From Solimonas sp041659605 (GTDB lineage: Bacteria; Pseudomonadota; Gammaproteobacteria; Nevskiales; Nevskiaceae): a stretch of 64,000 nucleotides of DNA. The translations under genes and the position numbers were made by a program. The stretch lies in assembly GCA_041659605.1 (NCBI GenBank), contig JBAZXW010000001.1, forward strand, positions 1-64,000, read 5' to 3'. Position 1 is the first letter of the stretch. Each line of letters opens with the position of its first letter. Below, one piece after another: positions 25,289 to 34,641 of this stretch. The notes below the pieces were generated by a model. It worked only from the letters and a program-made list of their open reading frames with translations, was not told the DNA's origin and made no database searches.

Positions 25289-25733
25289 CTAGCGTGGTAG
25301 GAAGGCATAGCCGAGCATGCACAGGCCGGTCAGCACGAACAGGAGAGCGGTGGTTGCGGTCGCGATCAGCGGCGGATGGTTGAAGTTCTCGCACTCGTCG
25401 TAGTCCATGATGAGCAGCATCCAGACGAAGTCGAAGATGCGCCAGAGATCGTTTCGACGGGCGACGATCTGGCCGGTGGCGGGCGCGATGTAAAGCGTCG
25501 TGCAGATCGCGCCCCCGGAACTCGAGTTCGGGCGCGGTGACCCACTCGACGGTCTGGAGCGCGCCCGGTCCGGAGTAATCCACCAGCGCGACGGGCCGCA
25601 CAGTTGCTTCCGGAACCGACGACAGCGGCCGGCCGCTCTGGGCATCGATCGTCGCAACGGAAACGCTCAACTGCCTAGGCCGATGCGCTGCCGTCAGCGG
25701 ACGGCGGCAAGCCCTGCCACCACCGCCATCCAT
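25289..25733 (-). pseudogene. PepSY-type membrane protein, frameshifted
   Basis: Two frames on the minus strand together give a PepSY-associated protein. The upstream frame reads QLSVSVATIDAQSGRPLS and the downstream frame continues TTLYIAPATGQIVARRNDLW, then IFDFVWMLLIMDYDECENFN and a transmembrane helix (ATTALLFVLTGLCMLGYAF). The change of frame falls near 25510, in a run of Gs (GGGGGC). The N terminus is also degenerate. PepSY-TM proteins often occur in metal-related loci. It ends 22 bases from the convergent hydroxylase gene. Confidence 0.65.
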
Positions 25734-25787
25734 CGGCGCTTGAAGCCATGTTCCGGACCTACCTTAGGCTCGGATCAGTGCCGCGCA

Positions 25788-25801
25788 TTGATCCGTGTCA
25801 G
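25788..25801. promoter_or_regulatory. FNR/Anr-type box 1 before ftsH
   Basis: TTGATCCGTGTCAG differs at two positions from TTGAT-N4-ATCAA. It lies 120 bases before the ftsH start codon and 52 bases before box 2 (25840-25853). Confidence 0.4.
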
Positions 25802-25839
25802 CCGCGCGTTCCTTGTGCGCGGGCGACGGGAGTACCCGG

Positions 25840-25853
25840 TTGACCGAAGTCAA
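25840..25853. promoter_or_regulatory. FNR/Anr-type box 2 before ftsH (perfect palindrome)
   Basis: TTGACCGAAGTCAA is a perfect TTGAC-N4-GTCAA palindrome. Its centre is 68 bases before the ftsH ATG (25915), so class II activation would start transcription near 25888 with a leader of about 27 bases. Confidence 0.55.
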
Positions 25854-25914
25854 TGACTGGACTGTCGGTTGGGGGGCATCTTTGGTTGAAGTCGTCAGGC
25901 AAAGGCCGCAATCG

Positions 25915-27759
25915 ATGGACCCGAAAAACCGAATCAATCTGCTCTACCTGATGGCAGCGGTATTCGGCATTCTGCTGATGCAGAGCATGCTCGCCGGCGT
26001 CGGCCACGTGCGTACCGTGCCCTACAGCGAATTCGAGCAGATGCTCAAGGACGGCAAGATCGAGGAAGTGGCGATCACCAACGGCAGCCTGCGCGGCACG
26101 CTGGCGGGCTCGACTGCGGACAAGCCGCAGCACGTCGTCGCCGGCAACGTCGACCCGGCCCAGGCCGAGCGCCTGGAACGCTACGGCGTGCGCTTCTTCG
26201 CGGTGAAGGAAAACACATGGCTGCGCGACATCCTGTCCTGGGTTGTGCCGATGCTGCTGTTCTTCGGCCTGTGGATGTTCGTGTTCCGGCGCATGGCCGA
26301 GAAGCACGGTATGGGCGACGGCATGATGGCGATCGGCAAGAGCAAGGCCAAGGTCTACGTCGAGAAGGACACCAAGGTGACGTTCACCGACGTCGCTGGC
26401 GTCGACGAGGCCAAGGCCGAGCTGCAGGAGATCGTCACCTTCCTGAAGAGTCCCGAGCAGTACGGGCGTCTCGGTGCGCGGCTGCCCAAGGGCATTCTGC
26501 TGGTCGGTCCGCCCGGCACCGGCAAGACGCTGCTTGCGCGCGCCGTCGCCGGCGAGGCGGGCGTGCCGTTCTTTTCGATCAGCGGCGCCGAGTTCGTCGA
26601 GATGTTCGTTGGCGTCGGCGCCGCGCGCGTGCGCGATCTGTTCGAGCAGGCGCGCGCCAAGGCGCCGGCGATCATCTTCATCGATGAGATCGACGCGCTG
26701 GGCCGCGCGCGCGGGGCGTTCCCGATGTCGGGCGGTCACGACGAGAAGGAGCAGACGCTCAACCAACTGCTGTCCGAGATGGACGGCTTCGATCCGCGCC
26801 AGGGCCTGGTGCTGCTCGCCGCGACCAACCGGCCGGAGATTCTCGATCCGGCGCTGCTGCGCGCCGGGCGTTTCGACCGACAGGTGCTGGTCGATCGGCC
26901 CGACCGCATCGGCCGCGCGCAGATTCTCGGCGTGCACCTGACCACGGTGCGGGTCGCGCCGGGTGTCGACGCGCAGCAGATCGCGGCATTGACGCCGGGG
27001 TTTTCCGGCGCCGATCTCGCCAACCTGGTCAACGAGGCGGCGCTGCTGGCGACGCGCCGCGGTGCCGAGACGGTCGACCAGGACGATTTCACGCAGGCGA
27101 TCGAGCGCATTGTCGCCGGCCTCGAAAAGCATGGCCGTCTGCTCAACCCGCAGGAGCGCCGCATCGTTGCGTATCACGAGCTGGGTCACGCTTTCGTCGC
27201 GCTGTCGCTGAAAGGCTCGGACGCGGTGCAGAAGGTGTCGATCATCCCGCGCGGCATCGGCGCGCTCGGCTACACGCTGCAGCGGCCGACGGAAGACCGT
27301 TTCGTCATGACCCGCGAGGAGCTGCACAACCGGATGGCGGTGCTGCTCGGCGGGCGCGCTGCAGAGCAGACGGTGTTCGGCGAAGTCTCGACCGGCGCCT
27401 CCGACGATCTGGCCAAGGCGACCGACATCGCGCGCAGCATGGTCACGCGCTTCGGCATGGTGCCGGCGTTCGGCCAAGTGGTGTTCGAGACGCAGGCGCC
27501 GCGCTTTCTCGATACGCCGGTGCCGATGCCGGGCGAGCGCAGCTACAGCGAGGAAACGGCGCGCGAGATCGATCGCGCCGTGCGCGAACTGCTCGACGCC
27601 GCCTACAAGACCGCGAGCGACATCGTGCGCTCGCGCCGTAGCACGCTCGACGAGGCGTCGAAGGTGCTGCTGGAGCGCGAGACGCTACTTGAGAAGGATC
27701 TGCTGGGCTTCATGGGCGCCCCGGTCGCCGCAGCACTCAAGGTTCAGGCCGCAGCCTGA
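25915..27759 (+). CDS. ftsH: FtsH-type ATP-dependent zinc metalloprotease, accessory copy
   Basis: 614 residues. Two transmembrane helices (about 8-27 and 104-125) flank a small periplasmic domain. The AAA domain has Walker A GPPGTGKT (198-205) and Walker B IIFIDEID (253-260); the protease zinc site is HELGH (421-425), where housekeeping FtsH usually reads HEAGH. Length and sequence match an extra, stress-related FtsH rather than the essential one. It would remove damaged membrane proteins. Two FNR-like boxes precede it and Met-rich and ABC exporter genes follow, so it may be part of a metal or envelope stress operon. The frame is open upstream to 25795 but the ATG fits the family. Confidence 0.92.
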   Translation: MDPKNRINLLYLMAAVFGILLMQSMLAGVGHVRTVPYSEFEQMLKDGKIEEVAITNGSLRGTLAGSTADKPQHVVAGNVDPAQAERLERYGVRFFAVKENTWLRDILSWVVPMLLFFGLWMFVFRRMAEKHGMGDGMMAIGKSKAKVYVEKDTKVTFTDVAGVDEAKAELQEIVTFLKSPEQYGRLGARLPKGILLVGPPGTGKTLLARAVAGEAGVPFFSISGAEFVEMFVGVGAARVRDLFEQARAKAPAIIFIDEIDALGRARGAFPMSGGHDEKEQTLNQLLSEMDGFDPRQGLVLLAATNRPEILDPALLRAGRFDRQVLVDRPDRIGRAQILGVHLTTVRVAPGVDAQQIAALTPGFSGADLANLVNEAALLATRRGAETVDQDDFTQAIERIVAGLEKHGRLLNPQERRIVAYHELGHAFVALSLKGSDAVQKVSIIPRGIGALGYTLQRPTEDRFVMTREELHNRMAVLLGGRAAEQTVFGEVSTGASDDLAKATDIARSMVTRFGMVPAFGQVVFETQAPRFLDTPVPMPGERSYSEETAREIDRAVRELLDAAYKTASDIVRSRRSTLDEASKVLLERETLLEKDLLGFMGAPVAAALKVQAAA

Positions 27760-27794
27760 CGCTGTTCACTACCCCTCGTTTCAGGAGAAAGACG

Positions 27795-28190
27795 ATGCGC
27801 TACGCAAGACACGCATGGATCGCTGCCGCAGCCCTGATGCTCGCTGCTGGACAGGCGGCGGTCGCGGCCGACAAGGACAAGCCGGCCGGACCGATGCCGC
27901 CGATGCAGCAGCACGGCTCGGGTGAAGGCATGGGCATGATGGACATGCCGATGATGAAAGAGCACATGGCGCAGATGCGTGAGCACATGCAGAAGATGAA
28001 GTCCGCCAAGTCCGCCGACGAACGTCAGCGCATGATGCAGGAGCACATGCAGATGATGGATGATCATATGGGCATGATGATGCGCATGATGGAAATGATG
28101 GGCGGCGAGGGCGGTCATCAGCACGGCGCGGCGGACAGCGACGAAGAGGACAAGCGGGCCGTCCACGTGCACTATCCGGACAAGCCCTGA
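27795..28190 (+). CDS. Met/His-rich periplasmic protein
   Basis: 131 residues: signal peptide (AAAALMLAAGQAAVAA), then very Met-rich helix (MMDMPMMKEHMAQMREHMQK and MMDDHMGMMMRMMEMMGG) and a His-rich acidic tail (GGHQHGAADSDEEDKRAVHV). It probably binds Cu(I)/Ag(I) or related ions and may deliver metal to the ABC permeases downstream. It lies 35 bases after ftsH and 33 before the first permease gene. Confidence 0.85.
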   Translation: MRYARHAWIAAAALMLAAGQAAVAADKDKPAGPMPPMQQHGSGEGMGMMDMPMMKEHMAQMREHMQKMKSAKSADERQRMMQEHMQMMDDHMGMMMRMMEMMGGEGGHQHGAADSDEEDKRAVHVHYPDKP

Positions 28191-28223
28191 GCGGGTCCCG
28201 GCGCGCACCGACGAGGCGGAACC

Positions 28224-29369
28224 ATGATGCTCTGGGCATGGCGCCAGTGGCTGCAAGAGCCGCTGCGCGCCGCGCTCGCGGCTGCGGTGTTCGCCGCGGC
28301 GCTGGCGCTGTGCCTGCTGTTCGAGGGCCTGCGCAGCGGCATCCTCACTGACGTCGCGGCGTATCCGTCGTCGTTGCCGGCCGACTTCGTCGCGGTCGAA
28401 CGCGGCAATGGTTACTTCGCGGTCATGCCGTCGCAGCTGCCGCAGCTTGGTAGGGAGCGGCTCGAAGCCGTTGACGGCGTGGCGGCCGTCGATCCGCTGA
28501 CGATGCTGCCGGCCATTCTTCAAACACCGGGGCTGCGTACGCCGGGTCTGCGATCGCCGATCCAGTTGCAGGCCTACGAGGGGCAGGGTGGTCCGCCGCG
28601 TCTGACCGCCGGGACCGAACCGCTGGCCGAAGGCAGTGTCGTGCTCGACGAGCGCCTGGCGCGGCGGCACGGCCTGGAGATCGGCGACGACATCTCGATC
28701 TTCGACTACCGCATGCGCATCGTCGGCCTGTCGGCCGGCTCGGCGTCGCCGTTCACGCCGTATGCCTTCGTCAGCTACGACACGCTGCTGAGCCTGCTGC
28801 TGGAGTCGAACCTGCCGATCGGCCTCGACGACTACTCGCTGCTGTCGTTTCTGCTGATCAGAACGAAGCCCGGCGTCGACCTGGAGGGCGCGCGCGCGCG
28901 TCTGGCTGCGGCGCTGCCCGATGCCGATTTCTACACGCCCGCCGAGCTGGGCGCACAGGACCGCGCGTTCGGCGCGCGTCTGCTCGGACCGGTGCTGTGG
29001 CTGCTCTCGGCAGTGGCCTGGGCGATCGCGGGCTTGACGATGGGTTTGCTGCGCTTCGCCGACGTGCAGGCGGGTTTGCGCCAGTTCGGCATCCACAAGG
29101 CGCTGGGCGCGACACCGCGCCAGCTCGCCGCCGCGCTGACCGCCGGCAGCCTGATCGTGGCCGTGGTCGCGATGCCGCCGAGCCTGCTGCTCGCGCGCGG
29201 GTTCGCCGCGGTCGTCGCGCACTGGAACCCGCTGTACAGCGCGCTGGTCTGGGACTCCGGCGTGCTCGCACGCGGCCTGGCGTTGGGGCTCGCGTCCGCG
29301 CTCGGCGGCGGGCTGCTGCCGCTGCGCCGGCTGGTGCGACTCGATCCCTCGCTCGTGTTCTCGCGCTGA
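28224..29369 (+). CDS. FtsX/MacB-type ABC transporter permease
   Basis: 381 residues. N-terminal helix (AALAAAVFAAALALCLLFEG), a large extracytoplasmic region (residues about 45-255, with MacB-PCD-like sequence), and three C-terminal helices, the FtsX topology. Motifs include QFGIHKALGATPRQLAAALT near the first cytoplasmic loop. MacB-type systems drive periplasmic transport from the inner membrane. It is the first of two permeases encoded with the ATPase at 30468-31358. Confidence 0.88.
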   Translation: MMLWAWRQWLQEPLRAALAAAVFAAALALCLLFEGLRSGILTDVAAYPSSLPADFVAVERGNGYFAVMPSQLPQLGRERLEAVDGVAAVDPLTMLPAILQTPGLRTPGLRSPIQLQAYEGQGGPPRLTAGTEPLAEGSVVLDERLARRHGLEIGDDISIFDYRMRIVGLSAGSASPFTPYAFVSYDTLLSLLLESNLPIGLDDYSLLSFLLIRTKPGVDLEGARARLAAALPDADFYTPAELGAQDRAFGARLLGPVLWLLSAVAWAIAGLTMGLLRFADVQAGLRQFGIHKALGATPRQLAAALTAGSLIVAVVAMPPSLLLARGFAAVVAHWNPLYSALVWDSGVLARGLALGLASALGGGLLPLRRLVRLDPSLVFSR

Positions 29370-29371
29370 CC

Positions 29372-30475
29372 ATGCTGCACTGGACCTTCAAGTCGCTGCT
29401 CGCCGAGCGCTACAACGTGCTCGGCGCGGCGGCGGGCATCGCACTCGCGCTGCTGCTTGCGCTGTATCTCGATGCCGTGTTTCGCGGCGAGGCGGCGCAG
29501 ATCGCCGCGTTCCTCGAGCACAGCGACGCCGACGTCTTCGTGCTGCAGAAGGGCGTGGCGAATTTGCACATGAGCAGCACGCGCGTCACCGAGAATGCGA
29601 TTGCCGCAGTGCGCGGCGTCGACGGTGTCGCACGGCTGCGGCGACTCGTCTACCGGCCGGCACTGGTTGGCCTGCGCGGCAGCGAACGGCTGGCCTACGT
29701 GGTCGGTGCGGGCGCCGACGGCGACAGCGCCTGGGATGTCGCGCAGGGACAGCGGCGTCCGTTGGCGGGGCAGGCGTTGCTGCCCGAAGCGATGGCGCGC
29801 CAGCAAGGTTCGAAGCTCGGCGACCGCGTGCGCATCAAGGACCGCGAGTTTGCGATCGGCGGGCTGACGCGCGGCACGTTCTCGATGGCCAATCCGCTGA
29901 TCTACGTCACCGAAGCCGACGCGCGCAGCCTGTTCGCCGAGAGCGACGGCGCCGACGCGGTGCTGGTCTGGGCCGCCCCAGGCACGAGCCCCGTGGCGCT
30001 GGCCCGGCGCATCGGCAAGGCCAGCGACGATGTCGCGGCGTTGACGCGCGCCGAGCTCGTGGCCAGCGACACGCAGCTCGCGCTCGACATGGGCGGCGCG
30101 CTGGTTGGCCTGATGTCGATGATCGGCATGCTCGTCGCCGGGCTGATCGTCGCGTTCTCCGCGTATGCGTTCGTGGCGCGGCGCACGCGCGAGCTGGCGG
30201 TGATCAAGGCGCTCGGCGCGACGCGCGGCAAGCTGCTGACCAGCGCGGCGCTGCAGACCGGTGTGATCGGCGTCATCGGCGGTGTGCTCGCGGCCGCGGG
30301 CATCGTCGTCCTCGACGTGGTCCTGGAACGATTCGTGCCGGAGGTTGCGGTGCAGCCGGGCCTCGGGATCACGGTCGTGCTGGCGGGGCTGACGCTGGTC
30401 GTGGCCGAGGTTGCCGCGCTGATCCCCGCATGGCAGCTGCTGAACGTCGACCCGGCGGAGGTGTTCAATGGCTGA
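29372..30475 (+). CDS. FtsX/MacB-type ABC transporter permease
   Basis: 367 residues from ATG 29372, two bases after the previous stop. N-terminal helix (VLGAAAGIALALLLALYLDA), extracytoplasmic domain, then three helices with the conserved loop RTRELAVIKALGATRGKLLT. Paralogue of the preceding permease in topology, so the transporter is probably a heterodimer. Its last 8 bases overlap the start of the ATPase gene. Confidence 0.88.
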   Translation: MLHWTFKSLLAERYNVLGAAAGIALALLLALYLDAVFRGEAAQIAAFLEHSDADVFVLQKGVANLHMSSTRVTENAIAAVRGVDGVARLRRLVYRPALVGLRGSERLAYVVGAGADGDSAWDVAQGQRRPLAGQALLPEAMARQQGSKLGDRVRIKDREFAIGGLTRGTFSMANPLIYVTEADARSLFAESDGADAVLVWAAPGTSPVALARRIGKASDDVAALTRAELVASDTQLALDMGGALVGLMSMIGMLVAGLIVAFSAYAFVARRTRELAVIKALGATRGKLLTSAALQTGVIGVIGGVLAAAGIVVLDVVLERFVPEVAVQPGLGITVVLAGLTLVVAEVAALIPAWQLLNVDPAEVFNG

Positions 30476-31358
30476 GGCGCCGACCGACGTGCGCGGTACC
30501 GCGCCGATCCTGAGCGCGAATGGACTGGTGAAAGTGTTCGGCGCCGGCGACGCCGCGGTGCGCGCGGTGGATCGCGTGTCGGTGCAGGTCGCGCGCGGCG
30601 AGGTGGTGCTGATCAAGGGTCCGTCCGGATCCGGCAAGACCACGCTGCTGTCGATGCTCGGCGGCCTGCTGGAGCCCGACCAGGGCGATGTCGCGCTGAA
30701 CGGCCGCAGCCTTGCCCACATGTCGCAGACCGAGCGCGCGCGGGCACGCGCCGAGCACGTTGGCTTCGTGTTTCAGGCCTACAACCTGCTGGATGCGCTG
30801 AGCGTGTTTGACAACGTGCTGTTTCCGGCGCGATTGCTGGCCGGGCCCATAGCCGCAGCGCGTAAACGTGCTGACACGTTGATCCGAAGGCTGGACCTGT
30901 GTCGGCGCCGCGACGCGCTGCCGGCACAGCTGTCCGGCGGTGAGCGCCAGCGTGTGGCGATCGCCCGCGCGCTGATAAATGATCCGCCGCTGCTGCTGGC
31001 CGACGAGCCGACCGGCAACCTCGACTCGCAGCGCGGGCTGGAAGTGGCGATGTTGCTGCACGACATCGCACGCGAGGACGCGCGCGCGGTCGTCATCGTC
31101 ACGCACGATCCGCGCATCGAGGAGATCGCCGACCGCCTGTTGTGGCTCGAAGACGGCCGCCTGCGCGACCGCAAGCAGGACCGCCACAACTGGGCCGTCG
31201 ATCCAGTGTGTGGCATGCGCGTCGATCGCTGGACGGTGACGCAGCTGGCCAGCCACGATGGACACGAGTATGCGTTCTGTTCGGCGCGCTGCCGGGAGCG
31301 TTTCGTCGCCGACCCGGCGAAGTACCTGCACGCTGCTCAGCCGGAGCGCCCGGCATGA
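30468..31358 (+). CDS. ABC transporter ATPase with C-terminal YHS metal-binding domain
   Basis: 296 residues. An ABC ATPase of the MacB/LolD type with Walker A GPSGSGKTT (51-59), Q-loop VFQAYNLL (101-108), signature LSGGERQ (155-161) and Walker B LLLADEP (175-181). At about residue 244 a second domain begins: VDPVCGMRVD, then YAFCSARCRERFVADPAKYL, which is a YHS domain (Cys 248, 271, 275) known from metal enzymes and copper ATPases. ATPase-YHS fusion is uncommon and implies metal-linked transport. The start codon overlaps the second permease gene by 8 bases. Confidence 0.93.
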   Translation: MAEAPTDVRGTAPILSANGLVKVFGAGDAAVRAVDRVSVQVARGEVVLIKGPSGSGKTTLLSMLGGLLEPDQGDVALNGRSLAHMSQTERARARAEHVGFVFQAYNLLDALSVFDNVLFPARLLAGPIAAARKRADTLIRRLDLCRRRDALPAQLSGGERQRVAIARALINDPPLLLADEPTGNLDSQRGLEVAMLLHDIAREDARAVVIVTHDPRIEEIADRLLWLEDGRLRDRKQDRHNWAVDPVCGMRVDRWTVTQLASHDGHEYAFCSARCRERFVADPAKYLHAAQPERPA

Positions 31359-31399
31359 CGGCACACGCGGCCGGAGACGCGGGGTGAGTGACTACAAGA

Positions 31400-31700
31400 A
31401 GGCACTGCGAGCGCTGCAGATCTGACCGGCCGCATCGGCGGCGAGAAATTCGCAATCCTGATGCCCGAGACGCCGCTGCAAGCTGCGATCGAGGCCGCCC
31501 AACGCGTGCCGGTGGCGATCCACGACATCAGGATCCTGCAGGCGCGCGACGACGGCCCAGGCGTCACCGCTTCGATCGGCGTGGCCACGACTGATGAAAG
31601 CCAGTCGTTTCTGCAGGACTTGATGATCATCGCGGATGAACGCCTTTACATGGCCAAGGAATCCGGGCGCGCCCCAGTCTGTCCGGCCGCTGCGGCCTGA
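31400..31700 (+). pseudogene. Diguanylate cyclase (GGDEF) C-terminal fragment
   Basis: In one frame the sequence reads LTGRIGGEKFAILMPETPLQ, then ASIGVATTDES and IADERLYMAKESGR, which is the end of a GGDEF domain with the active motif altered to GGEKF. The N-terminal half and the upstream signal domains are absent. It is likely non-functional. It begins 40 bases after the ABC-YHS gene, as debris in the 31.4-36.7 kb region. Confidence 0.7.
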
Positions 31701-31858
31701 TCCTGCCGGCAACTCGAGTCCGCGTGCGCATGTCCGGGGCCCGCACCGACGACCGGTTCGTGCCGCGCGACGGAAGCCGCGCGCACCGGGAGAACTCCTA
31801 GTAGACGCCGCTTGCGCGGGGCGGATGATGAATCCCCGGCATCAAGGAACTGCGCGAT

Positions 31859-32860
31859 ATGGCTGATCCCGACCTGCGGAGCCAGTGGCAACAGACCTGG
31901 GCGGTCGCGCTGGCGGCCGGCGACGGGCTGCGCCTGCGTGCGCTGACCACCGCACACGACGGCATCGCGGTGCCGAAGCAGTATTGCTCGCTGTGGGGTG
32001 ACCGGACCTTGCTGGAGACGACGTGGGCGCGCGCGCAGAGCGTCGTTGCCCGAGAGCGAGTCTGCACCGTCGTCGCGGCGCAGCATCGGCAGTGGTGGGA
32101 GCCGCTGCTCTGGCCGATGCGCGCGAGCAACACGATCGTCCATCCGCTGAACCGCGGCACCGGCACCGGGGTATTGCAGGCCGTGCTGCACATCCTCGGC
32201 CAGGACCGGCACGCGCGCATCCTGCTGCTGCCGTCGGACCACCATGTCGCGCAGGAGCCGGTCATGGCGGCGGCGATCCGGGATGCGCTCGCATACACGG
32301 TAGAGCACGACGATGCCGTCGTGCTGCTCGGACTCGAACCCGAAGACGTCGACACCGAACTCGGCTATATCGTGCCGGTTGCCCGCACCGACGGCGCGGC
32401 GCTCGATGTCGCCGAATTCGTCGAAAAACCTTCGCCGGTGCACGCCTGCGAACTGGTGCAGCGCGGCGCATTGTGGAATGCATTTATCGTCGCGGCCTCC
32501 GGGCGTGCGCTGTTGCGCCTGTACGAGCGTCGTCACGGCGGAACGGTCAAGGCTTTGCGTCGGTTCATGAGGATCGATCGGACCGGGGGCGTCGACGACG
32601 GGGTCGAAGCGGAAGCGTCCTTCTCCGCACTTCCGGTCGTCGATTTCTCCCGCGACGTCTTGCGCGGCGCGGAGGCCAGCCTGCGCGTGATGCGCGTACC
32701 TGCCTGCGGCTGGACCGATTTGGGCACTCGACGCACCTTGTCCAAGGTGGTCAGTCGCGGTGGCCTGCCGGTTGCGGAGCCGCCGGTGCTGACCCGGCCC
32801 GCGGGTATCAACCTGTCGCACCAGTATCTGCAACTCGCCGGCGGCAGCGCCGTCGACTGA
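31859..32860 (+). CDS. Mannose-1-phosphate guanylyltransferase-like nucleotidyltransferase
   Basis: 333 residues. The fold is NTP-transferase: an N-terminal AVALAAGDGLRLRALTTAHD loop (weakened GxG motif), KQYCSLWGDRTLLETTWAR, then LLLPSDHHVAQEP and GYIVPVARTDG, FVEKPSPVHA and WNAFIVAAS, as in ManC/GMP proteins. It would make GDP-mannose from mannose 1-phosphate and GTP for exopolysaccharide. No partner sugar genes lie nearby. It is intact between pseudogenes, so its own expression is uncertain. Confidence 0.82.
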   Translation: MADPDLRSQWQQTWAVALAAGDGLRLRALTTAHDGIAVPKQYCSLWGDRTLLETTWARAQSVVARERVCTVVAAQHRQWWEPLLWPMRASNTIVHPLNRGTGTGVLQAVLHILGQDRHARILLLPSDHHVAQEPVMAAAIRDALAYTVEHDDAVVLLGLEPEDVDTELGYIVPVARTDGAALDVAEFVEKPSPVHACELVQRGALWNAFIVAASGRALLRLYERRHGGTVKALRRFMRIDRTGGVDDGVEAEASFSALPVVDFSRDVLRGAEASLRVMRVPACGWTDLGTRRTLSKVVSRGGLPVAEPPVLTRPAGINLSHQYLQLAGGSAVD

Positions 32861-32953
32861 AATGCGGCGCGCGATCGCCCTGCCGATCGGCGGTGGGGTG
32901 TGACGGCGCCAGCGGGGCGAAAGAAGCGGTTCGCTGCGAAAACTTCCAGCTGA

Positions 32954-34163
32954 TCAGATTCCCGTCCGATGTAATTCTGTTCCTGCGCATCCGAGTCGCG
33001 CCAGGAACATCGGACCATGAATCTCAGGGAAGGAATCTCGAAGCTGGACCACCTGCTCCGGTCCGAGACGCGCTATCGGCGTCTGTTCGAGTCCGCAAGG
33101 AGTCGGGCCGCAACCGCGTCTGCGCGTACTGAGGTCTGTAGGGCGGGCCTCCCGAGCCTGTCGAGGGACCGCCGCGGCGGGGCCCGGATCGGCGGTGCGC
33201 CGCACGGCGGCCACGGCCGCCCTACGACTGCTTGGCTGACCTTCGGCGGGCACCGCGGCCGTGCGCGGAACCGTCGCGCGGATCGTCGTACCGGCGCCGG
33301 GTTTCGATTCGACCTCGAGCGTGCCGCCGACGGCCACACAGCGCTCCGCCATGCCTTGCAGGCCCATGCCTTTTCCGCAGGCCGCGGTGCCGGGGGAGAA
33401 GCCGACGCCGTCATCCTGCACCTGCAGCCGGATCGGCTGCGCGTCCGCATCCAGTGTGACGCGCACGTGCGCGGCATTGGCATGTCGCGCGATGTTGCGC
33501 AACGCTTCCTGCGCGACCCGGTACAGGCAGAGCGCCGTCGGCGGCGGTATCGCGTCGGCCGATCCCGCGCCGCGGAACCGGACCGGGACCGCGTGGTGTT
33601 GTTCGAACGCGCCGCATTCGGCCCGCAGCGCCCGCACCAGGCCGAGGTCGTTGAGCACCTGCGGATGGATATCGCGCGCCAGCGCCTGCGTCGTCTGCGC
33701 GATGCCCTGGACCCGGGTCTGCATCGCGCGCAGGGTACGGCTCGCGTCAGCCTTGCCCGACGGCGGCTTTTGCACCAGCCGTCCGAGTTCGATGCCGACC
33801 GCGGCCAGATCGCCGCTGACGAGGTCGTGCAGGTCCCGGGCGATGCGCCTGGCCTCTCGGAATGTTGACGCCGGCGATCAGGTTGCCGAGCTCGCCGGCG
33901 AGCTGGTCCAGTTCCTCGTTGCGCCGCTACAGTTCCTCGTTGACGGTGGTCAGCTCCTCCTTCGCCGTCTCCAGCTCCTCGTTACTCGACAGCACCTCCT
34001 CGTGCGCGGTGCACAGTCCCTGCGCGGCGTGATCCTGCTCCTCGCGGTGGGCCGGATCATCGCAACCTGCTGCCACTGGCGCGGCATCTTGCGGACGGTT
34101 GCCGCGTGGTCCTGCCCGACGGAACTTCGGCAGCTTGCCAACGGTCCACCAAAAACGGTACAA
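32954..34163 (-). pseudogene. Histidine kinase, broken
   Basis: Minus-strand sequence starts with a coiled coil (HEEVLSSNEELETAKEELTT) like that before the kinase core of sensor hybrids, hits a TAG at about 33929-33927 where CAG would be expected, continues (RRNEELDQLAGELGNLIAG), and then changes frame near 33870 to give RREARRIARDLHDLVSGD-like HisKA_3 sequence. The HATPase part follows (ALRNIARHANAAHVRVTLDA, DDGVGFSPGT, MGLQGMAERCVAVGGTLE). A repeat-like element lies near its end. At least one stop and one frameshift break it. Confidence 0.7.
33138..33225. repeat. REP/REPIN-like element with inverted ends
   Basis: The 88-base stretch begins with GTAGGGCGGGCC and ends with GGCCGCCCTAC, which is the reverse complement apart from one extra G. 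It is GC-rich and lies beyond the HATPase part of the kinase pseudogene, so it probably disrupted the gene's 3' end. No other copy was noticed in the window. Confidence 0.5.
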
Positions 34164-34193
34164 CCTGCCGCTGAAGCTGCATCTCCTGGGCGC

Positions 34194-34628
34194 ATGAAAA
34201 TCCTGAAGACCCTGCTGGTTCTGCTGTTGGCGTGGACGTTCTCCGTCCAGGCCATCGCGGGCGCGTCCGGGATCAACTGCCGCATGGGCGGGAAGCGGCT
34301 CGCCGCCGCCGCGCTGTCAGCTGAACATGCCGCCACGCCCACGGCGACAGACGCCCATGCGATGCACGGCGCCATGCACGGGGACCATCTCAAGCCTGCA
34401 GATGGGGGCAGCACCCAGAAGCAGGAAACAGTGTTGGCCTCCGACGGCTGCGACTGCGGTTGTCACTGCGTCACCCAGCATTGCACCAGTTCCGCCTCGG
34501 GTCTGGCCGCCAGCCCGGTAGCGGGCGTCGCCCGATTCTTTGCCGATTCGCTGCGGCCCGCGCGCGGGCAGGCGAGTCCCGCCAGTGCCTACGCGCGCGA
34601 TCTGATCCGTCCTCCCAGTATCACCTGA
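34194..34628 (+). CDS. CopL-like small secreted His/Cys protein ending in RPP motif
   Basis: 144 residues, signal peptide (TLLVLLLAWTFSVQAIAG), His residues (DAHAMHGAMHGDHLK) and a Cys cluster (DGCDCGCHCVTQHC), and a C-terminal DLIRPPSIT directly before the stop. It resembles the genes at 22174, 36800 and 63238 in all three parts. A hairpin (34642-34669) lies just after the stop, before a truncated tolC gene. Whether the partner operon is now broken is likely. Confidence 0.8.
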   Translation: MKILKTLLVLLLAWTFSVQAIAGASGINCRMGGKRLAAAALSAEHAATPTATDAHAMHGAMHGDHLKPADGGSTQKQETVLASDGCDCGCHCVTQHCTSSASGLAASPVAGVARFFADSLRPARGQASPASAYARDLIRPPSIT

Positions 34629-34641
34629 CTTGAAGCCGCGG

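Noticed and set aside
25798..27477. Minus-strand open frame opposite ftsH
   Set aside because: Antisense shadow of a conserved gene; no start signals or motifs.
33017..33868. Plus-strand open frames across the kinase remnant
   Set aside because: They are antisense to recognisable kinase sequence and carry no motif.
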